Source of the DNA: Spisula solida
Lineage: Eukaryota; Mollusca; Bivalvia; Venerida; Mactridae
DNA length: 64,000 nt
Direction of reading: 5' to 3'
Assembly (NCBI GenBank): GCA_947247005.1
Contig: OX365950.1
Location: forward strand, 10,924,720 to 10,988,719
Shown here: piece by piece, positions 12,201 to 22,089 of the stretch
Layout of the letters: each line of letters starts with the position of its first letter
Numbering within the stretch: position 1 is the stretch's first letter
Notes under the pieces: model-generated
The model's database searches: none
Told to the model about the DNA's origin: nothing
Seen by the model: the letters and a program-made list of their open reading frames with translations, nothing else
Translations under genes and position numbers: made by a program

Positions 12201-12525
12201 CGGGTGAAACAAATATACCAGACCCTATAATAATCCCTACAATAATAGCTACCGATTGCACTAGGTTTATTTGTTTCTTTAATGTTACAACCGTTTCCTT
12301 CATTTCAAGACCGGGAGTCGATACTGGTGTTAATCCATTCATTGATGGAGAATTATCCTTAATTCCTCCAGACGTACTGACGTCGTCGGATATTCCTTTC
12401 CTTAACATTCCGCCAGTTTCATCCTCTATTTTCCCGTTAGCATCCTTCCGACGACTATAAGTAACGCTATCTATATCACACATCGTATGTCCATTTTCGA
12501 TTCCCCTCTTTTCAATGTTTTCCAT
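82..12525 (-). CDS. SLC7A-like: Gene B: SLC7 LAT-type amino-acid transporter light chain, 5' half (exons 1-5 of a gene running off the left edge)
   Basis: Five exons on the minus strand join in frame to 347 residues: 12525-11880, 3924-3799, 2446-2347, 970-926 and 205-82, each with a GT donor and AG acceptor. The protein is a light chain of the heteromeric amino-acid transporters. GSGIF of TM1 is at about residues 101-105, and the extracellular heavy-chain cysteine is at about C200 (PVFPDCDPP). [11 protein letters not shown] of TM6 follows, with W at about 286, then [11 protein letters not shown] and NLPRAI. Exons 6-10, expected from gene A, lie beyond base 1. The cytosolic N-tail is about 82 residues before KKQINL, against about 28 in gene A, and carries several Ser/Thr-Pro sites. 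Family membership is certain; the exact substrate and human orthologue are not. Introns 1-4 are 7955, 1352, 1376 and 720 nt. Confidence 0.93.
405..545 (+). mobile_element. tRNA-derived SINE remnant in gene B intron 4
   Basis: An A-box-like stretch (GGTCTAGTGGGTAATGC) and a B box (GGTTCGAATC) lie in plus orientation, but the anticodon arm between them is shortened, so this is not a working tRNA. The following sequence to about 545 is taken as SINE body; its 3' limit is uncertain. Confidence 0.6.
590..804. mobile_element. MITE with perfect 30-bp terminal inverted repeats, copy 1
   Basis: Bases 590-619 and 775-804 are perfect inverted repeats containing GCTTAGAATGAGAAGGTC. The ~155-bp interior has no coding potential. 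A second copy lies inverted at 32429-32654 with similar interior (TTTCATGAAAATCGGA, CATGTTGACCAAAC). It sits in intron 4 of gene B, so it is a non-autonomous DNA transposon tolerated in an intron. Confidence 0.85.
926..970 (-). CDS. SLC7A-like: Gene B exon 4 (45-nt micro-exon)
   Basis: 45 nt, acceptor tgttgcag and donor AA|GTGAGT. It encodes [14 protein letters not shown] plus a split Lys codon. The region after TM6 is family-typical (LNF.TEE..P). The matching exon in gene A is also 45 nt. Confidence 0.9.
1224..2062. repeat. 30-bp minisatellite, about 28 copies, in gene B intron 3
   Basis: The unit is acaagtcaacctgtggttcc plus cagcactact. One base (c, a or t in aacNtgtggt) and the act/aat ending vary. 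From about 1651 the variants recur as a three-unit, 90-bp higher-order pattern (t-aat, a-act, c-act). Because 30 is a multiple of 3, long open frames appear on both strands. I do not regard them as genes because they lie in an intron and lack any non-repeat domain. Confidence 0.95.
2347..2446 (-). CDS. SLC7A-like: Gene B exon 3 (loop and TM6)
   Basis: 100 nt, acceptor atattttcag and donor TG|GTAAGT. It encodes the linker DVDNFKDSF and the TM6 signature [11 protein letters not shown], where the unwound helix forms part of the substrate site in this family. Confidence 0.93.
3600..3650. repeat. Short dispersed-repeat fragment shared with 42117-42165
   Basis: The core CGGCTTCGAAGGAAGAGA here matches CGGCTTCAAAGGAAGAGA near 42133, with similar flanks (GGCCAACGAT versus GGTCAATGAT). 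Both look like pieces of one SINE family. This one is in gene B intron 2, followed by a GA-rich simple stretch. Confidence 0.45.
3799..3924 (-). CDS. SLC7A-like: Gene B exon 2 (TM4-TM5)
   Basis: 126 nt, phase 1 at both ends, acceptor tttatttcag and donor G|GTATGT. It encodes [12 protein letters not shown] followed by a hydrophobic helix ending IGFVWIGEG. Length and phase equal those of gene A exon 2. Confidence 0.93.
5222..5727 (+). mobile_element. Composite foldback element with CRE sites, copy 1
   Basis: The element has two parts. Bases 5222-5575 are bounded by TTTATCACATAACC and GGTTATGTGATAAAT. Bases 5591-5707 form a long imperfect palindrome with arms of about 53 nt around CGGCAAAGCCTCG. 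The interior contains a perfect CRE, TGACGTCA (5447-5454), and other GACGT motifs. A second copy lies inverted at 53268-53682 and matches from GTGCAATAAATATG to the CTCTATATAT end. The left third of copy 1 (TATCGTA-type repeats) is not in copy 2. There is no transposase. Confidence 0.8.
6775..6901. repeat. Imperfect ~82-bp tandem duplication
   Basis: The string gtattaagataacg.acggaag followed by gcactgattttaatg occurs twice about 82 bp apart, with small differences. No function is suggested. Confidence 0.6.
7954..8077. mobile_element. 124-bp foldback MITE with 6-bp target duplication
   Basis: GGCACATGGTTTCAAAT at 7959-7975 is perfectly inverted at 8056-8072. The arms continue inward imperfectly for about 55 nt each. 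GGAGGT directly flanks both ends (7948-7953, 8078-8083) and fits a 6-bp target-site duplication. It is non-coding. Confidence 0.75.
8845..11358. mobile_element. 2.5-kb inverted-repeat element with heptamer subterminal repeats, no transposase
   Basis: Bases 8845-8876 and 11327-11358 are perfect 32-bp inverted repeats containing GGAAGCCCTGGAGGGCAC. ATAC flanks both ends (8841-8844, 11359-11362) and may be a 4-bp target duplication. Just inside each end lie degenerate runs of a 7-bp unit (cttgtga on the left, tcacaag on the right). A tandem array of the same heptamer lies in the interior at 10112-10292. No frame longer than about 80 residues exists inside, so the element would depend on another's transposase, or it is not a cut-and-paste element at all. 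Superfamily not recognised. Confidence 0.75.
10112..10292. repeat. Heptamer tandem array (tcacaag / ttacaag)
   Basis: About 25 units of 7 bp, with occasional tt for tc. It is the same heptamer as the subterminal repeats of the surrounding element. The 78-residue plus-strand frame here (a repeated HKSQVTS pattern) is a by-product of the repeat. Confidence 0.9.
11880..12525 (-). CDS. SLC7A-like: Gene B exon 1 (N-tail, TM1-TM3, heavy-chain cysteine)
   Basis: I chose the ATG at 12525-12523 because its context (AACAAAATGG, A at -3 and G at +4) is strong and matches gene A's start. Another in-frame ATG lies three codons upstream at 12534 but has a weak context. The exon gives 215 codons plus one base and ends at donor T|GTAAGT. 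It encodes the acidic, Ser-rich N-tail, then [36 protein letters not shown] and the LKPVFPDC loop. Confidence 0.9.
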
Positions 12526-13080
12526 TTTGTTCATACAAAGTGTTATCCAATCGCACAATTGTAAAACGCGTTAGATATCTAAACGACTCTGGTATTTGTC
12601 AATAATACACTCATTTTGATCTATAACATTTTGTTAAAAAATGTACTTTTTTTAATCCTTAAATCTAAAATAAGTTTTAATAACGTCACTTCGTCCTCAA
12701 TTAAGGTATTTAATAGACCTCGTTGACAAGGCGACATTTTTTCATCTGACACGCGATGTATTCTTCCTAGTGCGTGATCACCCACCGAGCTATCTGATAT
12801 CACTGAAAATGTAATGTTCCACAAACCATCGTACTCTTTTACTGGTGCAGAAAGGTCACTTAAGAGAATTTTATCATTAGGTCATGTATTCATTAGGTCA
12901 CATGTTTCTAATTCTAGACCTTTTCTGTGTTAAAGATAGATTAATGTTCTCAACAAAAATAATTTAACAAGAGGACCCAAAGTGTCCTATATCGCTCGCC
13001 TGTCCTAGTATAACGCATGTAGACATCTATGGTCCTAACCTGTGTAAACATATACAATATCTTACTAAGATTTAATAGAT

Positions 13081-13925
13081 ATGCAGCCTCTATTCCACGT
13101 GCAACGTTTTCAAATTATATTAACATGCATATTGAAACTCGACCTGCTGGATTCCATCCAAGCAAACATTTTGACCAACTGTCATGAGGACCTAGTGCAA
13201 TCTACACATCTCAATAGCAAACACAACGTTTTTCCAATGATTAAACCTAGTGACCTAGTTTTTTACCCAAGTTGAAACATGTTCAAACCAAACTTCACTA
13301 ACATCTAAACAAGCATTCTGACAAGCTGTCACGAAGATTCAGTGAAAAAAACGGAATACCAAAATCGAACTTGCGCTAGATTCCTTTGAGAGGATCATTG
13401 CGACGTTTCATGGAGATAACTCCAAAATTATGGTGACGTATGACCCAAATGAGCCAATATCGAATTGGCCTGGATTTTGTTGAGATGATCATTGTGGTTA
13501 AGTTTCATAAAGATAAGGCCAAAATTGTGACCTTTCGACAAGGTTTTTCTGTGATGTGAACAAGTAACCTAGTTGACCCAGATGACCCAAAATCGAACTT
13601 GTCCTACTAAATTTTGTTGAGATGATCATGGTGACCAGGTTTAATAAAGATTAGAACCAAATTGTGACCCCCAGTGTCTACACAATGTTTCTATTTGGAT
13701 ATAACTTGGTGACCTTTTTAACCCCAGATCACAGGCAATTGACGCATGCTAATTTTATGTTCATGTTAGCCTTACGTCAATATATTAAGTATACTGATAT
13801 AAGGCTATCATGAACATAAAATTATTATGCGTCAATTCCCTGTGCCCCAGATGACCCAATATCGAACATGACCTAGATTTCGTTCTGACGAGCATTGTAT
13901 TAAGGTTTATAAAGATTAGGTCAAT
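13081..13925 (+). repeat. Diverged tandem/dispersed repeat ('gatgacccaatatcgaac' family)
   Basis: Related segments recur: aaaatcgaacttg (~13360), aatatcgaattgg (~13453), aaaatcgaacttg (~13590) and aatatcgaacatg (~13857). Each is followed by a gagatgatcattgtg or similar string and a ttcataaagat string. The units are irregular in length, roughly 95-140 bp. A MITE at 13730-13844 interrupts one unit. A similar single unit is at 56860-56960. I recall this repeat as common in bivalves. Confidence 0.7.
13730..13844. mobile_element. 115-bp foldback MITE with perfect 8-bp target duplication
   Basis: The arms (CACAGGCAATTGACGCAT... and its inverse ending CAATTCCCTGTG) pair over about 50 nt each. CCCCAGAT flanks both ends (13722-13729, 13845-13852). 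Removing the element and one copy restores ...aaccccagatgacccaat..., the normal repeat unit. An 8-bp duplication fits hAT-type insertion, but the TIR start is not typical enough to be sure. Confidence 0.85.
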
Positions 13926-14280
13926 GATTTATTTATATTTTACAGAATCCAATTCTTAAACTCGTGTCACGTTTAGACTACACTATGACTATGTGTGTTG
14001 GTTGACGACCCGTCAGTTTCGACTGTCTCTGAGTCGGATTATGCATTTGACAATTGTATAGCGTGTGTTTGAAGACCGTTTATTGTAATATCTAACGCCA
14101 GTGTTTGTGTCACCACCTGTTATACATTAAAATATACTGTTTTAGACCGATATATCATGTGCACGCGTCCGTGCCCCGCTTCATTGTTCCACATACTAAT
14201 AAATCGCTCATTAGTAAATACATTCTAGGAAAAGCATAACTTTCTTGTGTAATGTTACTTGAACAAGCAATTTGAAAAAA

Positions 14281-14356
14281 ATGACCATACCAAGGATCGA
14301 ACCTAGAAAGTAAGTCCCATAAGACATCGCCGTATCCATTAGGCCACGTATTCAGT
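14281..14356 (-). mobile_element. tRNA-Arg-like SINE head or pseudogene
   Basis: On the minus strand TGGCCTAATGGATACGGC matches the D-arm of arthropod/mollusc-type tRNA-Arg, and GGTTCGATCC is a good B box. The acceptor ends do not pair and the anticodon stem is broken, so I call it a SINE head or pseudo-tRNA rather than a tRNA gene. Confidence 0.55.
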
Positions 14357-14495
14357 TACTTACAGAAATTACCTAGAGACATTGTTTTGACCCCACTTAC
14401 AGCACCTACGTTATAATATGATGTAATATATGCGATATGACAAGAACGTAGGACTTAGTGTGCAATAAGGTGTCGAAACAATACAATTATACATA

Positions 14496-15427
14496 CGAGG
14501 GGTGATCAATACTAGTATTATATTCGAAGACTTTCCTTCTAACTTTTTACCAGGCAATATAGATCTATCAATTATCTGGCGTTTTAAGTAATTAATTATA
14601 TTGTGATGATGTCATTTATTGTGACCAAGGTGCAGCGCGCGCCGTCGAACGTGACGGACAATATATAATCACAGAGCAACGGCATTTCCTCAAGAGTAAC
14701 GCCTAACTTGAAAAATCCTTGCGATAGCTCGAAGATGATTTGACCAACATGTATGGGGATTCTTTGCACTCCAAATCAGTGATCTACACATGATTTCGTT
14801 GTTTATGTGATTGTAGGGACTCTGTCAAACTGACGCCATGGTAAAATAAGAATAAACGGAAGAATTAAGACTGAGTAAGGAATACTCCTCCTTAATTTCT
14901 GAGAAATGAGAGGCATTTTTCGGAAAGATGTGTTACTGGCGAACTCTACGATCAGTATAGATTACAAAGCAATAAAGCTTTCATTCCATTTGAAATGAGT
15001 TCTTTAGAAATTGCGCCCTAAACTTGTTAGGTCGTGATTCCTTCTTCATCGGGATGATGCTACCGTGTAAAGTCAACCGCTTTTTTTCAGAATTTTAAGT
15101 CCAGTAACGCAACGAGACAATTTCTATTCCGCCTTACATTCCAGAGTTGGCTATTTATGACTTATTTCTGTATTAAAAGTAAATAAATCGTATACAGTGG
15201 GTCGGATATAAGTCCAGAATGGAGCTCGATGCTGCTCAAACGGTGACGCTTGGAATGACGTCACGTGACAGCCTGCGTCTCAAGCACCCATTACATGAAT
15301 AAAATTATGTTATAGGTGCATTCGGTCGGAGATATCCTACACTGAATAATGCTAATTTGCTTTGGAGCCTTGTTGACAAAACCAAATTGCTAGATGAAAA
15401 GTCCACGAATATATTGATCACCCCTCG
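14496..15427 (+). mobile_element. Decayed mariner-type transposon (932 bp) with TA target duplication
   Basis: The ends CGAGGGGTGATCAATA and its inverse TATTGATCACCCCTCG are flanked by TA. Broken transposase fragments are visible on the plus strand. Near 14674 there is an N-terminal piece EQRHFLKSNA, followed across stops by DDLTNMYGDS. Near 15045 the string LHRDDATV resembles the mariner LHHDNA motif. Near 15300 there is a KLC.. piece like the C-terminus. Frameshifts and stops are many, so it is dead. Full-length mariners are about 1.3 kb, so it is also internally deleted. Confidence 0.7.
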
Positions 15428-15794
15428 TAGGTACCCTTGCTACGACCATGACCTTGTGGCCACAATCACCTGTAGTCACATCTAATCTTCATTGTCAAGC
15501 TCGATTGTTTTATGTCAAAAGGAAACTAAGGACCCAGTCACCTCAACATCAGTGTGGCTCATCTACTGGTCATGAATTTTACCTATCAAGTTTGATGATG
15601 ATAGGAAAATGCACAAGTATAGTTTTTCATCAGCTGTATGATACAATCGTAGTCTACCAACAGATGATGCTACTGACATAATTTTGCAAAACATAATCAG
15701 TCTTCTTCTGGGAAGTATTGGGGACAGTATTACCTCCCTTGATCTCTCGTACAATAAAACACTATCTAAGACAAGCCTTTAGATGGTCATCTCC

Positions 15795-15960
15795 AAGTAC
15801 ATACTCAATCAATCAATACTTTTATTACTTCTAATATTGGAGAGCTCATATAAATGTGCAACACTATACAAGGAAAGCATATATACATGTATACATGTAA
15901 AAAAATGCAAAGAACACAAAGAAAACCCTCCCACATTTACCCCCAACAAATGGGTGTTTC
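15795..15960 (-). mobile_element. Possible LINE 3' tail (TTGA-type simple tail)
   Basis: On the minus strand the sequence ends AATAAAAGTATTGATTGATTGAG, a common form of LINE/SINE 3' terminus. No reverse-transcriptase fragment is visible next to it. Confidence 0.3.
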
Positions 15961-17097
15961 TCGAGCAGCGTCAGATACCACTGCCAAAGGAATAGTGATA
16001 CTATATTACATAGTGTAGTGTGGACTTATTCATGTCTATTTTAGAGTCTAACTTTTCATAACATAGTCCACGTGTATATTTTCACGTTTGGAAAGCCCTA
16101 TTGTTTATATTTAACTATGTAATGCTATAAATTAGTATCCCAGCGCCGCCACCAATCTTTAAATGCCTGTGATATAGTAATAGTGTATGAGGGGACCAGG
16201 GTAGCCTCTAATATGGATATATATTATTGGAAGGAGTTTAGTATGCCTATAAACGAATATGGAATATACAAATATACTACTCAAAATTTGATATGGGTCA
16301 AGAAATTTTCCTTGTGCATATTTTGAAAGTTGAATAAATGGACTGTAGGAATTTTCATTAACATAATGTGACATTAAAGTTTGTAATATTGTTAACAGTA
16401 AGACTGCTTCAAAATTTGATGTCTAAGTGCTGATAAGCCCGACCTCAGTAATATGCTTGTGCTGCATTTAAGCCTCAACAAGTCAAATAGTTCCTGCGAG
16501 CAAATGATGTACCGACTTCATTTGACAGTGAATTGACAGGATCCTCGACCTTCTATCTGCATATTTCAACAGCTGATGTGTATAAAATTAAGCATGAAAA
16601 TCTCAAAATTGTGAAAAAAAATAAGCGCGGTAGGCCGGTAGCTTTCAAATTGGGAAAACTATATGCACGATAATTTGACATACAAAATTTTTCAACAAAT
16701 TGTTAAATAATTTCATGTATAACAAACCAATTTTCAAGACACATAATTGCATATTATGACCTTTTTGTTCCATATAATATTTATATGCTTATAAATAAAA
16801 CCTTGTATTAGTCCATTAAAAGGTATTATCATAAGACATGTTTTCAGTGTTCAACAATATCAAAGCTCATAAACCAATCCCGATAATTCCATGACAATAG
16901 ACATTTAGAATTTTAAGTCTCTGAATAGACATTAACACTGAATGGTAATTCTCCTAATATGACTCTGGAGACCAAAAGAAACTGTATATGTTGTTAATTT
17001 TATCAAGGGAAACAACCAGCACTAATTTTACCCGCTGATCCTAAAACAAATCCGAAAAATAATTTACAGAGCGAAGTGCCGGGTACAAAAAAAATAT

Positions 17098-17304
17098 TCA
17101 GGACGAACGGTGGGAAGTGGTACGAAAGTGAGTAGTATGAAACGTTAGCAAAGAATTTATCCAACGATAAAACGATCTAAACTCGTGTTTTATACTCTTT
17201 AATCGTGTTGTGTGTACATTTTTATCGTAGGGACGGGTTTTGAGGATAATTTTGTAGTTCTTTCTAAGAATTTCGACTTGCCCGGGCCCACATACGTCAG
17301 CCAT
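17098..17304 (-). CDS. Unrecognised 68-residue open frame with strong start context
   Basis: The frame starts AAAAAGATGGCTGACG (A at -3, G at +4), typical of a real first exon. It encodes MADVCGPGQVEILRKNYKII and a basic remainder ending TTSHRSS. I recognise no domain, membrane segment or signal peptide. The local sequence has more CpG than its surroundings. It could be the first exon of an unseen gene, a retroposed exon or chance. No downstream exon could be joined. Confidence 0.25.
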   Translation of the reverse strand: MADVCGPGQVEILRKNYKIILKTRPYDKNVHTTRLKSIKHEFRSFYRWINSLLTFHTTHFRTTSHRSS

Positions 17305-18139
17305 CTTTTTGCGTAAGAAAATTATCGGTTGCGTAAAAAATACCGATCAGGTGTTGGTTAACATCCGAAATTCCGTAATCCTGACACATTAACCATAGAA
17401 CTAACCTATTTTCGTTCAAGAAAAATTTGAACTCTTGTAACGACCGGTTTGATTAGTCTGGTTCACGACATTCTTACAAAATGCATTTTGGATTTTTTTT
17501 TGAAATAGTAAACCATCGAGAACAGGTCACGTGCCCCTCCATGGGCTTTTTACTTTGAGCTATCCAATAATGCAAGGCTCGCAGGTAATAATATATGAAA
17601 GTGGTCCGCTTTTTGGTGTTACACAATATGAGAATAGAAAAGCGACACAAATGTCCATGTTATTCTTGCTACTTTGGTCCCTGCAGATAGGGCTTACCGG
17701 TATTAGTAACCTGGACAAAAACGACATTATGCCAATGCATCACATGTTTTTTTTTTAATTTAGAAGCAGATTACATAATCATTAAATATTTGAACATTTT
17801 CTTAATCAGTATTGTTCTGTTAATGTAAGACGGACATGTAATGTATATTGATTTTTTTTACCCTTATCAAAATGAGAGTAGTATATATCAAGATAGCTTT
17901 GTTGCATTCTTTATGATCTCTTTTCAAAACATGAACTTGTCAAATGCCACATGTGTAAGAACAGTTTTGTCAGTACTGTATACATGATACAGACAAACCC
18001 GGACATTTGCTGCTGATTGCAAATACATGACATCAACATGAGACAGGGTAGTCACAGAAAATGAAGAATGAAATTACCTGATTTTTTCCTGACTGAAATG
18101 TAATTGTGGTGTTCGCAACTCAGATACAACTGAAAATCA

Positions 18140-18310
18140 GTGTTTAAACGAGTCAACTTCCGGCTATCACAATAATGAGTACATGTTGAATTGTATAGTA
18201 TTGCAATAATGAGTACAGTGATGGAAAATCACCTGATGTTTCATTCACAATAATGAGTACACGTTGAATTGTATAGTATCAGAATAATGAGTACAGTGAT
18301 TTGGTTTATA
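18140..18310. repeat. Irregular repeat with 'aataatgagtacagtgat'
   Basis: Aataatgagtac occurs four times, alternating with gttgaattgtatagta. The family is recognisable again at 51480-51970, where the core reads aataagtcatac and the gaattgtatag spacer is also present. Confidence 0.65.
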
Positions 18311-18609
18311 CGCGGTGAAAATATGGTCTCCAACCCCATCTTACAGCCATACCTTCACCACCAAACTCATTATTTATACATATCTTATAATAAGACATGC
18401 TGCTAACAGTCTGTTTGAATAAATAAATCTACATGAATTTGATAATGTCATGAACAGAAGCTACCAGTAGATGATGTGACATGTTTTCCTCTAATTTTGT
18501 AGAGCAACAACCTCATGATAACAGTACCTTCAAAATTTCTGGACGCTGATTTTTACTATTAATTTGACCTCCATTGAGAACAACCTCTAAACAAGGGAAA
18601 AAATTATAA

Positions 18610-18665
18610 TCAGCTGACAAAGGGTGCTGCTCTACAGAGGTTGTACTGTAATAGTGTACAGTGCA
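18610..18665 (-). mobile_element. Terminal fragment of a pogo/Tigger-like MITE
   Basis: On the minus strand: TACAGTACAACCTCTGTAGA followed by GCAGCACCCTTTG. It matches the left end of the element at 40497 (TACAGTACAACCTCTGTTAA). The start resembles Tigger termini (CAGT..AACCTC). Confidence 0.5.
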
Positions 18666-19144
18666 CAATAAATAACCAATCTTCAATACAATAGTTCAGT
18701 TGATTTATTACACACAATAAACAAGTAAAAGCATAATACACAAACATGTCCAAAACCAGAGTCAAGTTTCGAGTAAAATGAAAATCAAACAAATAAATGT
18801 GCAAGTTATATGAGTAAGGCAGACACATGTTTCATATATTCGGTATGGAAGATACATTCCAACTTCTGACACCATTAATTCAGGCACGGAAGCAGTGTGT
18901 AATGTCAAAACAGAACATTTTTAAATAACAAATATAGAAATTAAATGATAACCACAACCTATGGGCTCAAACCTAACTAAAAGGTTTTTGACACAAAAAT
19001 GTATATCTCCCACAAAAGACAAAACCTCACCCAAGGTTAAGTAGAACTAGCGGAGACAATTTTTGTGCCATAAATCTTTCTAGACGTCTAGCACAACATC
19101 AATATGTCTCCACTATATGTGGGAGACATTATAACTAATAGAGG

Positions 19145-20262
19145 TGAGACTACACATTGACCAATGGAGGTCCCTCCTTGAGGCGAGACTACGCATTGAC
19201 CAATGGAGGTACCTCCTTGAGGCGAGACTACACATTGACCAATGGAGGTCCCTCCTTGAGGCGAGACTACGCATTGACCAATGGAGGTCCCTCCTTGAGG
19301 CGAGACTACACATTGACCAATGGAGGTCCCTCCTTGAGGCGAGACTACGCATTGACCAATGGATGTCCCTCCTTGAGGCGAGACTACGAATTGACCAATG
19401 GAGGTCCCTCCTTGAGGCGAGACTACACATTGACCAATGGAGGTCCCTCCTTGAGGCGAGACTACGCATTGACCATTTGAGGTCCCTCCTTGAGGCGAGA
19501 CTACGCATTGACCAATGGAGGTCCCTCCTTGAGGCGAGACTACACATTGACCAATGGAGGTCCCTTCTTGAGGCGAGACTAGGCATTGACAAATGGAGGT
19601 CCCTTCTTGAGGCGAGACTACACATTGACAAATGGATGTCCCTCTTTGAGGCGAGACTACACATTGACAAATGGAGATCCCTACTTGAGGCGAGACTACA
19701 CATGGACCAATGGAGGTCCCTCCTTGAGGCGAGACTGCACATTGACCAATGGAGGTCCCTCCTTGAGGCGAGACTAGGCATTGACAAATGGAGGTCCCTT
19801 CTTGAGGCGAGACTACACATTGACCAATGGAGGTCCCTCCCTGAGGCGAGACTACACATTGACCAATGGAGGTCCCTCCCTGAGGCGAGACTACACATTG
19901 ACAAATGGAGGTCTCTCCCTGAGGCGAGACTACACATTGACCAATGGAGGTCCTTCCTTGAGGCGAGACTATGCATTGACCAATGGAGGTCCCTCCTTGA
20001 GGCGAGACTACACATTGACCAATGGAGGTCCCTCCTTGAGGCGAAACTACACATTGACCAATGGAGGTCCCTCCTTGAGGCGAGACTACGCATTGATCAA
20101 TGGAGGTCACTCCTTGAGGCGAGACTACACATTGACCAATGGAGGTCCCTCCTTGAGGCGAGACTACACATTGACCAATGGAGGTCCCTCCTTGAGGCGA
20201 GACTACACATTGACCAATGGAGGTCCCTCCTTGAGGCGAGACTACACATTGATTAACCAATG
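19145..20262. repeat. 39-bp minisatellite, about 28 copies, intergenic
   Basis: The unit is gagactacacattgaccaat followed by ggaggtccctccttgaggc, with mainly single-base variants (cacatt/cgcatt, gaccaat/gacaaat, ccttgag/ccctgag). The period is 13 codons, so several frames stay open for over 1 kb: minus a GQCVVSPQGGTSI repeat, plus an RLHIDQWRSLLEA repeat. None has a non-repeat domain, and the longest minus-strand frame lacks an upstream ATG. I therefore treat it as satellite. Confidence 0.93.
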
Positions 20263-21220
20263 TAACTACTAGAGGCAATTGGGAGACAAATCACTAAACA
20301 ATATACAAATAACATTACATTTTGTATTGAAATAATTGGAGCACCATATTCTACATTTTTACTTGATAACAAAACTTGTATTTGTGGAAAAACAACAATA
20401 ATTTACAATTATTTGTTGAAACTTGTACCCAAAACAAATCAACAAGCCTGCTGATATAAAATGAGGAACTTAATTTTCACAAAAATACTTAAATATTGTT
20501 TTTTCTAGGAAAAACTTATTTTCTAAGATTTTAATGAAAATATCTCAAGTTTTGTAAGAATAGTAAGATGGATTTTTGCACCATATATGAAATCAGCTTT
20601 AATTGTCCAAGATAAAAAATGATTTTTTTTTTATTTCTAAATGAAATGTTTTTCATCTTAGGGAATCGTTTTAGAAAATACATTTTTTATCTTAAAAGCT
20701 GTGTGAAAATGTGCCAGGCCTTTTTTTATAACAAGTTGATTGATAGATGACTATGAGTAAAATCATGAAACCAAAACATGATGATAATATGTATGTCTTC
20801 ATAGATAAGTTTCCTATTAAGATTCATTGAATTCTGGTCAGTCATTACAATGAAATAGCAAATACAGCAGTATGGGACATGTGCCCCTCCAGGTAGCATC
20901 ATTATGTCTCACAGTCAAACCTCGCAGAAAAAATAGCACCTCACGCAACAGACAGGCTTTAATGTGAAGTGGTTGCCAAGGCAATAAGAAAGTTTTCCAT
21001 TTTGTAATAGTCCTTATACTAGAACAGGCATCAGGCAAACACTTGGCTTATAAATGACAAGCAGAAGAAATGAGATCGTGGGAAAACACATCTTTATGCA
21101 GTAACCAATGTTAAGCTTATTTACACATAACAACAAACACCACTTGTACGGACCTGTGACTTTGACATGACATTTGACCACTGAAGCTCTGACTTCTGAC
21201 TGTGGTTATATCTATATACT

Positions 21221-21466
21221 CATGGAGCCTGTTGCCGAAACCAAACTGCTTCCAAATTGCGCTATTGATCGCTTTCCTAGGTCTATGCAACAACACATTA
21301 CACGCGAGCATGATAGCATACCGTTTCACACCACTATGCTAAGCAAATGCCACCAAGAGTTATATTGTGCACCGGACCGCTTTGGTAGTGATTATAATTT
21401 TTCACTAGCGAAATCATTTCCTAGCGAATCACTATTGAGCGCTTTAGTTAGGCAACAGGCTTCATG
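21221..21466. mobile_element. 246-bp inverted-repeat MITE
   Basis: CATGGAGCCTGTTGCC (21221-21236) is inverted at 21451-21466 as GGCAACAGGCTTCATG, with one mismatch. Small open frames of 70-97 residues in this region run into both termini and look accidental. Confidence 0.65.
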
Positions 21467-22089
21467 ATTGACTTCTCATTATGATTAAGTTAGATCAGTT
21501 AGAAGTTATACATAAAATTATACAATGACATTATACACATCCTTAAAAAAAATTCCACACAAAAATAAAACCCCTGTCAATACACAAATAATGACCAGAT
21601 AATGCATTGATATTACGTTTTAGTTCAAAAAGAGATAAGGACAACAAAATACTTTATACAGTTCATTTCTGACTTTAAATACTAACAAAAGGCCATTTCT
21701 GCCCTCTTTTTAATATTTGCATGCTCTCCACCACACTGCAAAATTTTGAAAAATTTCCTGCAAACCTTAAAATAACAAGACTGTGGCTTTAGAATGGCAA
21801 CTAACAAATAATTAACATAACATCCTGGATAGGTAAAAATATCTGCTGCAAATTTGCAATATAATGGAGCTAGTCTTTCTCAATAAATTGTGATCATTAA
21901 GAAAACTTAGCATTGAGTTTATGTTCTCATAAAGGGTTTGAATAAATAACACATAATTTATAAGCATGAAAATGTACATTACAGCTTAGAGATTTTATTT
22001 GACATCATTTATGTTATACTTCATGTCAATAGTACGTTATTATGATCTCTAAAGTGTAGTGAATAGTATTCTGTTCTGTGATCATTCTT

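Noticed and set aside
14281..14356. Functional tRNA-Arg gene
   Set aside because: The acceptor stem does not pair and the anticodon arm is disrupted, so only A and B boxes are kept.
19088..20278. 396-codon minus frame and 370-codon plus frame of 13-residue repeats
   Set aside because: The 39-bp satellite keeps several frames open at once; the longest lacks an ATG start, and there is no flanking gene structure.
21174..21467. 97-codon plus frame
   Set aside because: It covers an inverted-repeat MITE from end to end and has no recognisable domain.
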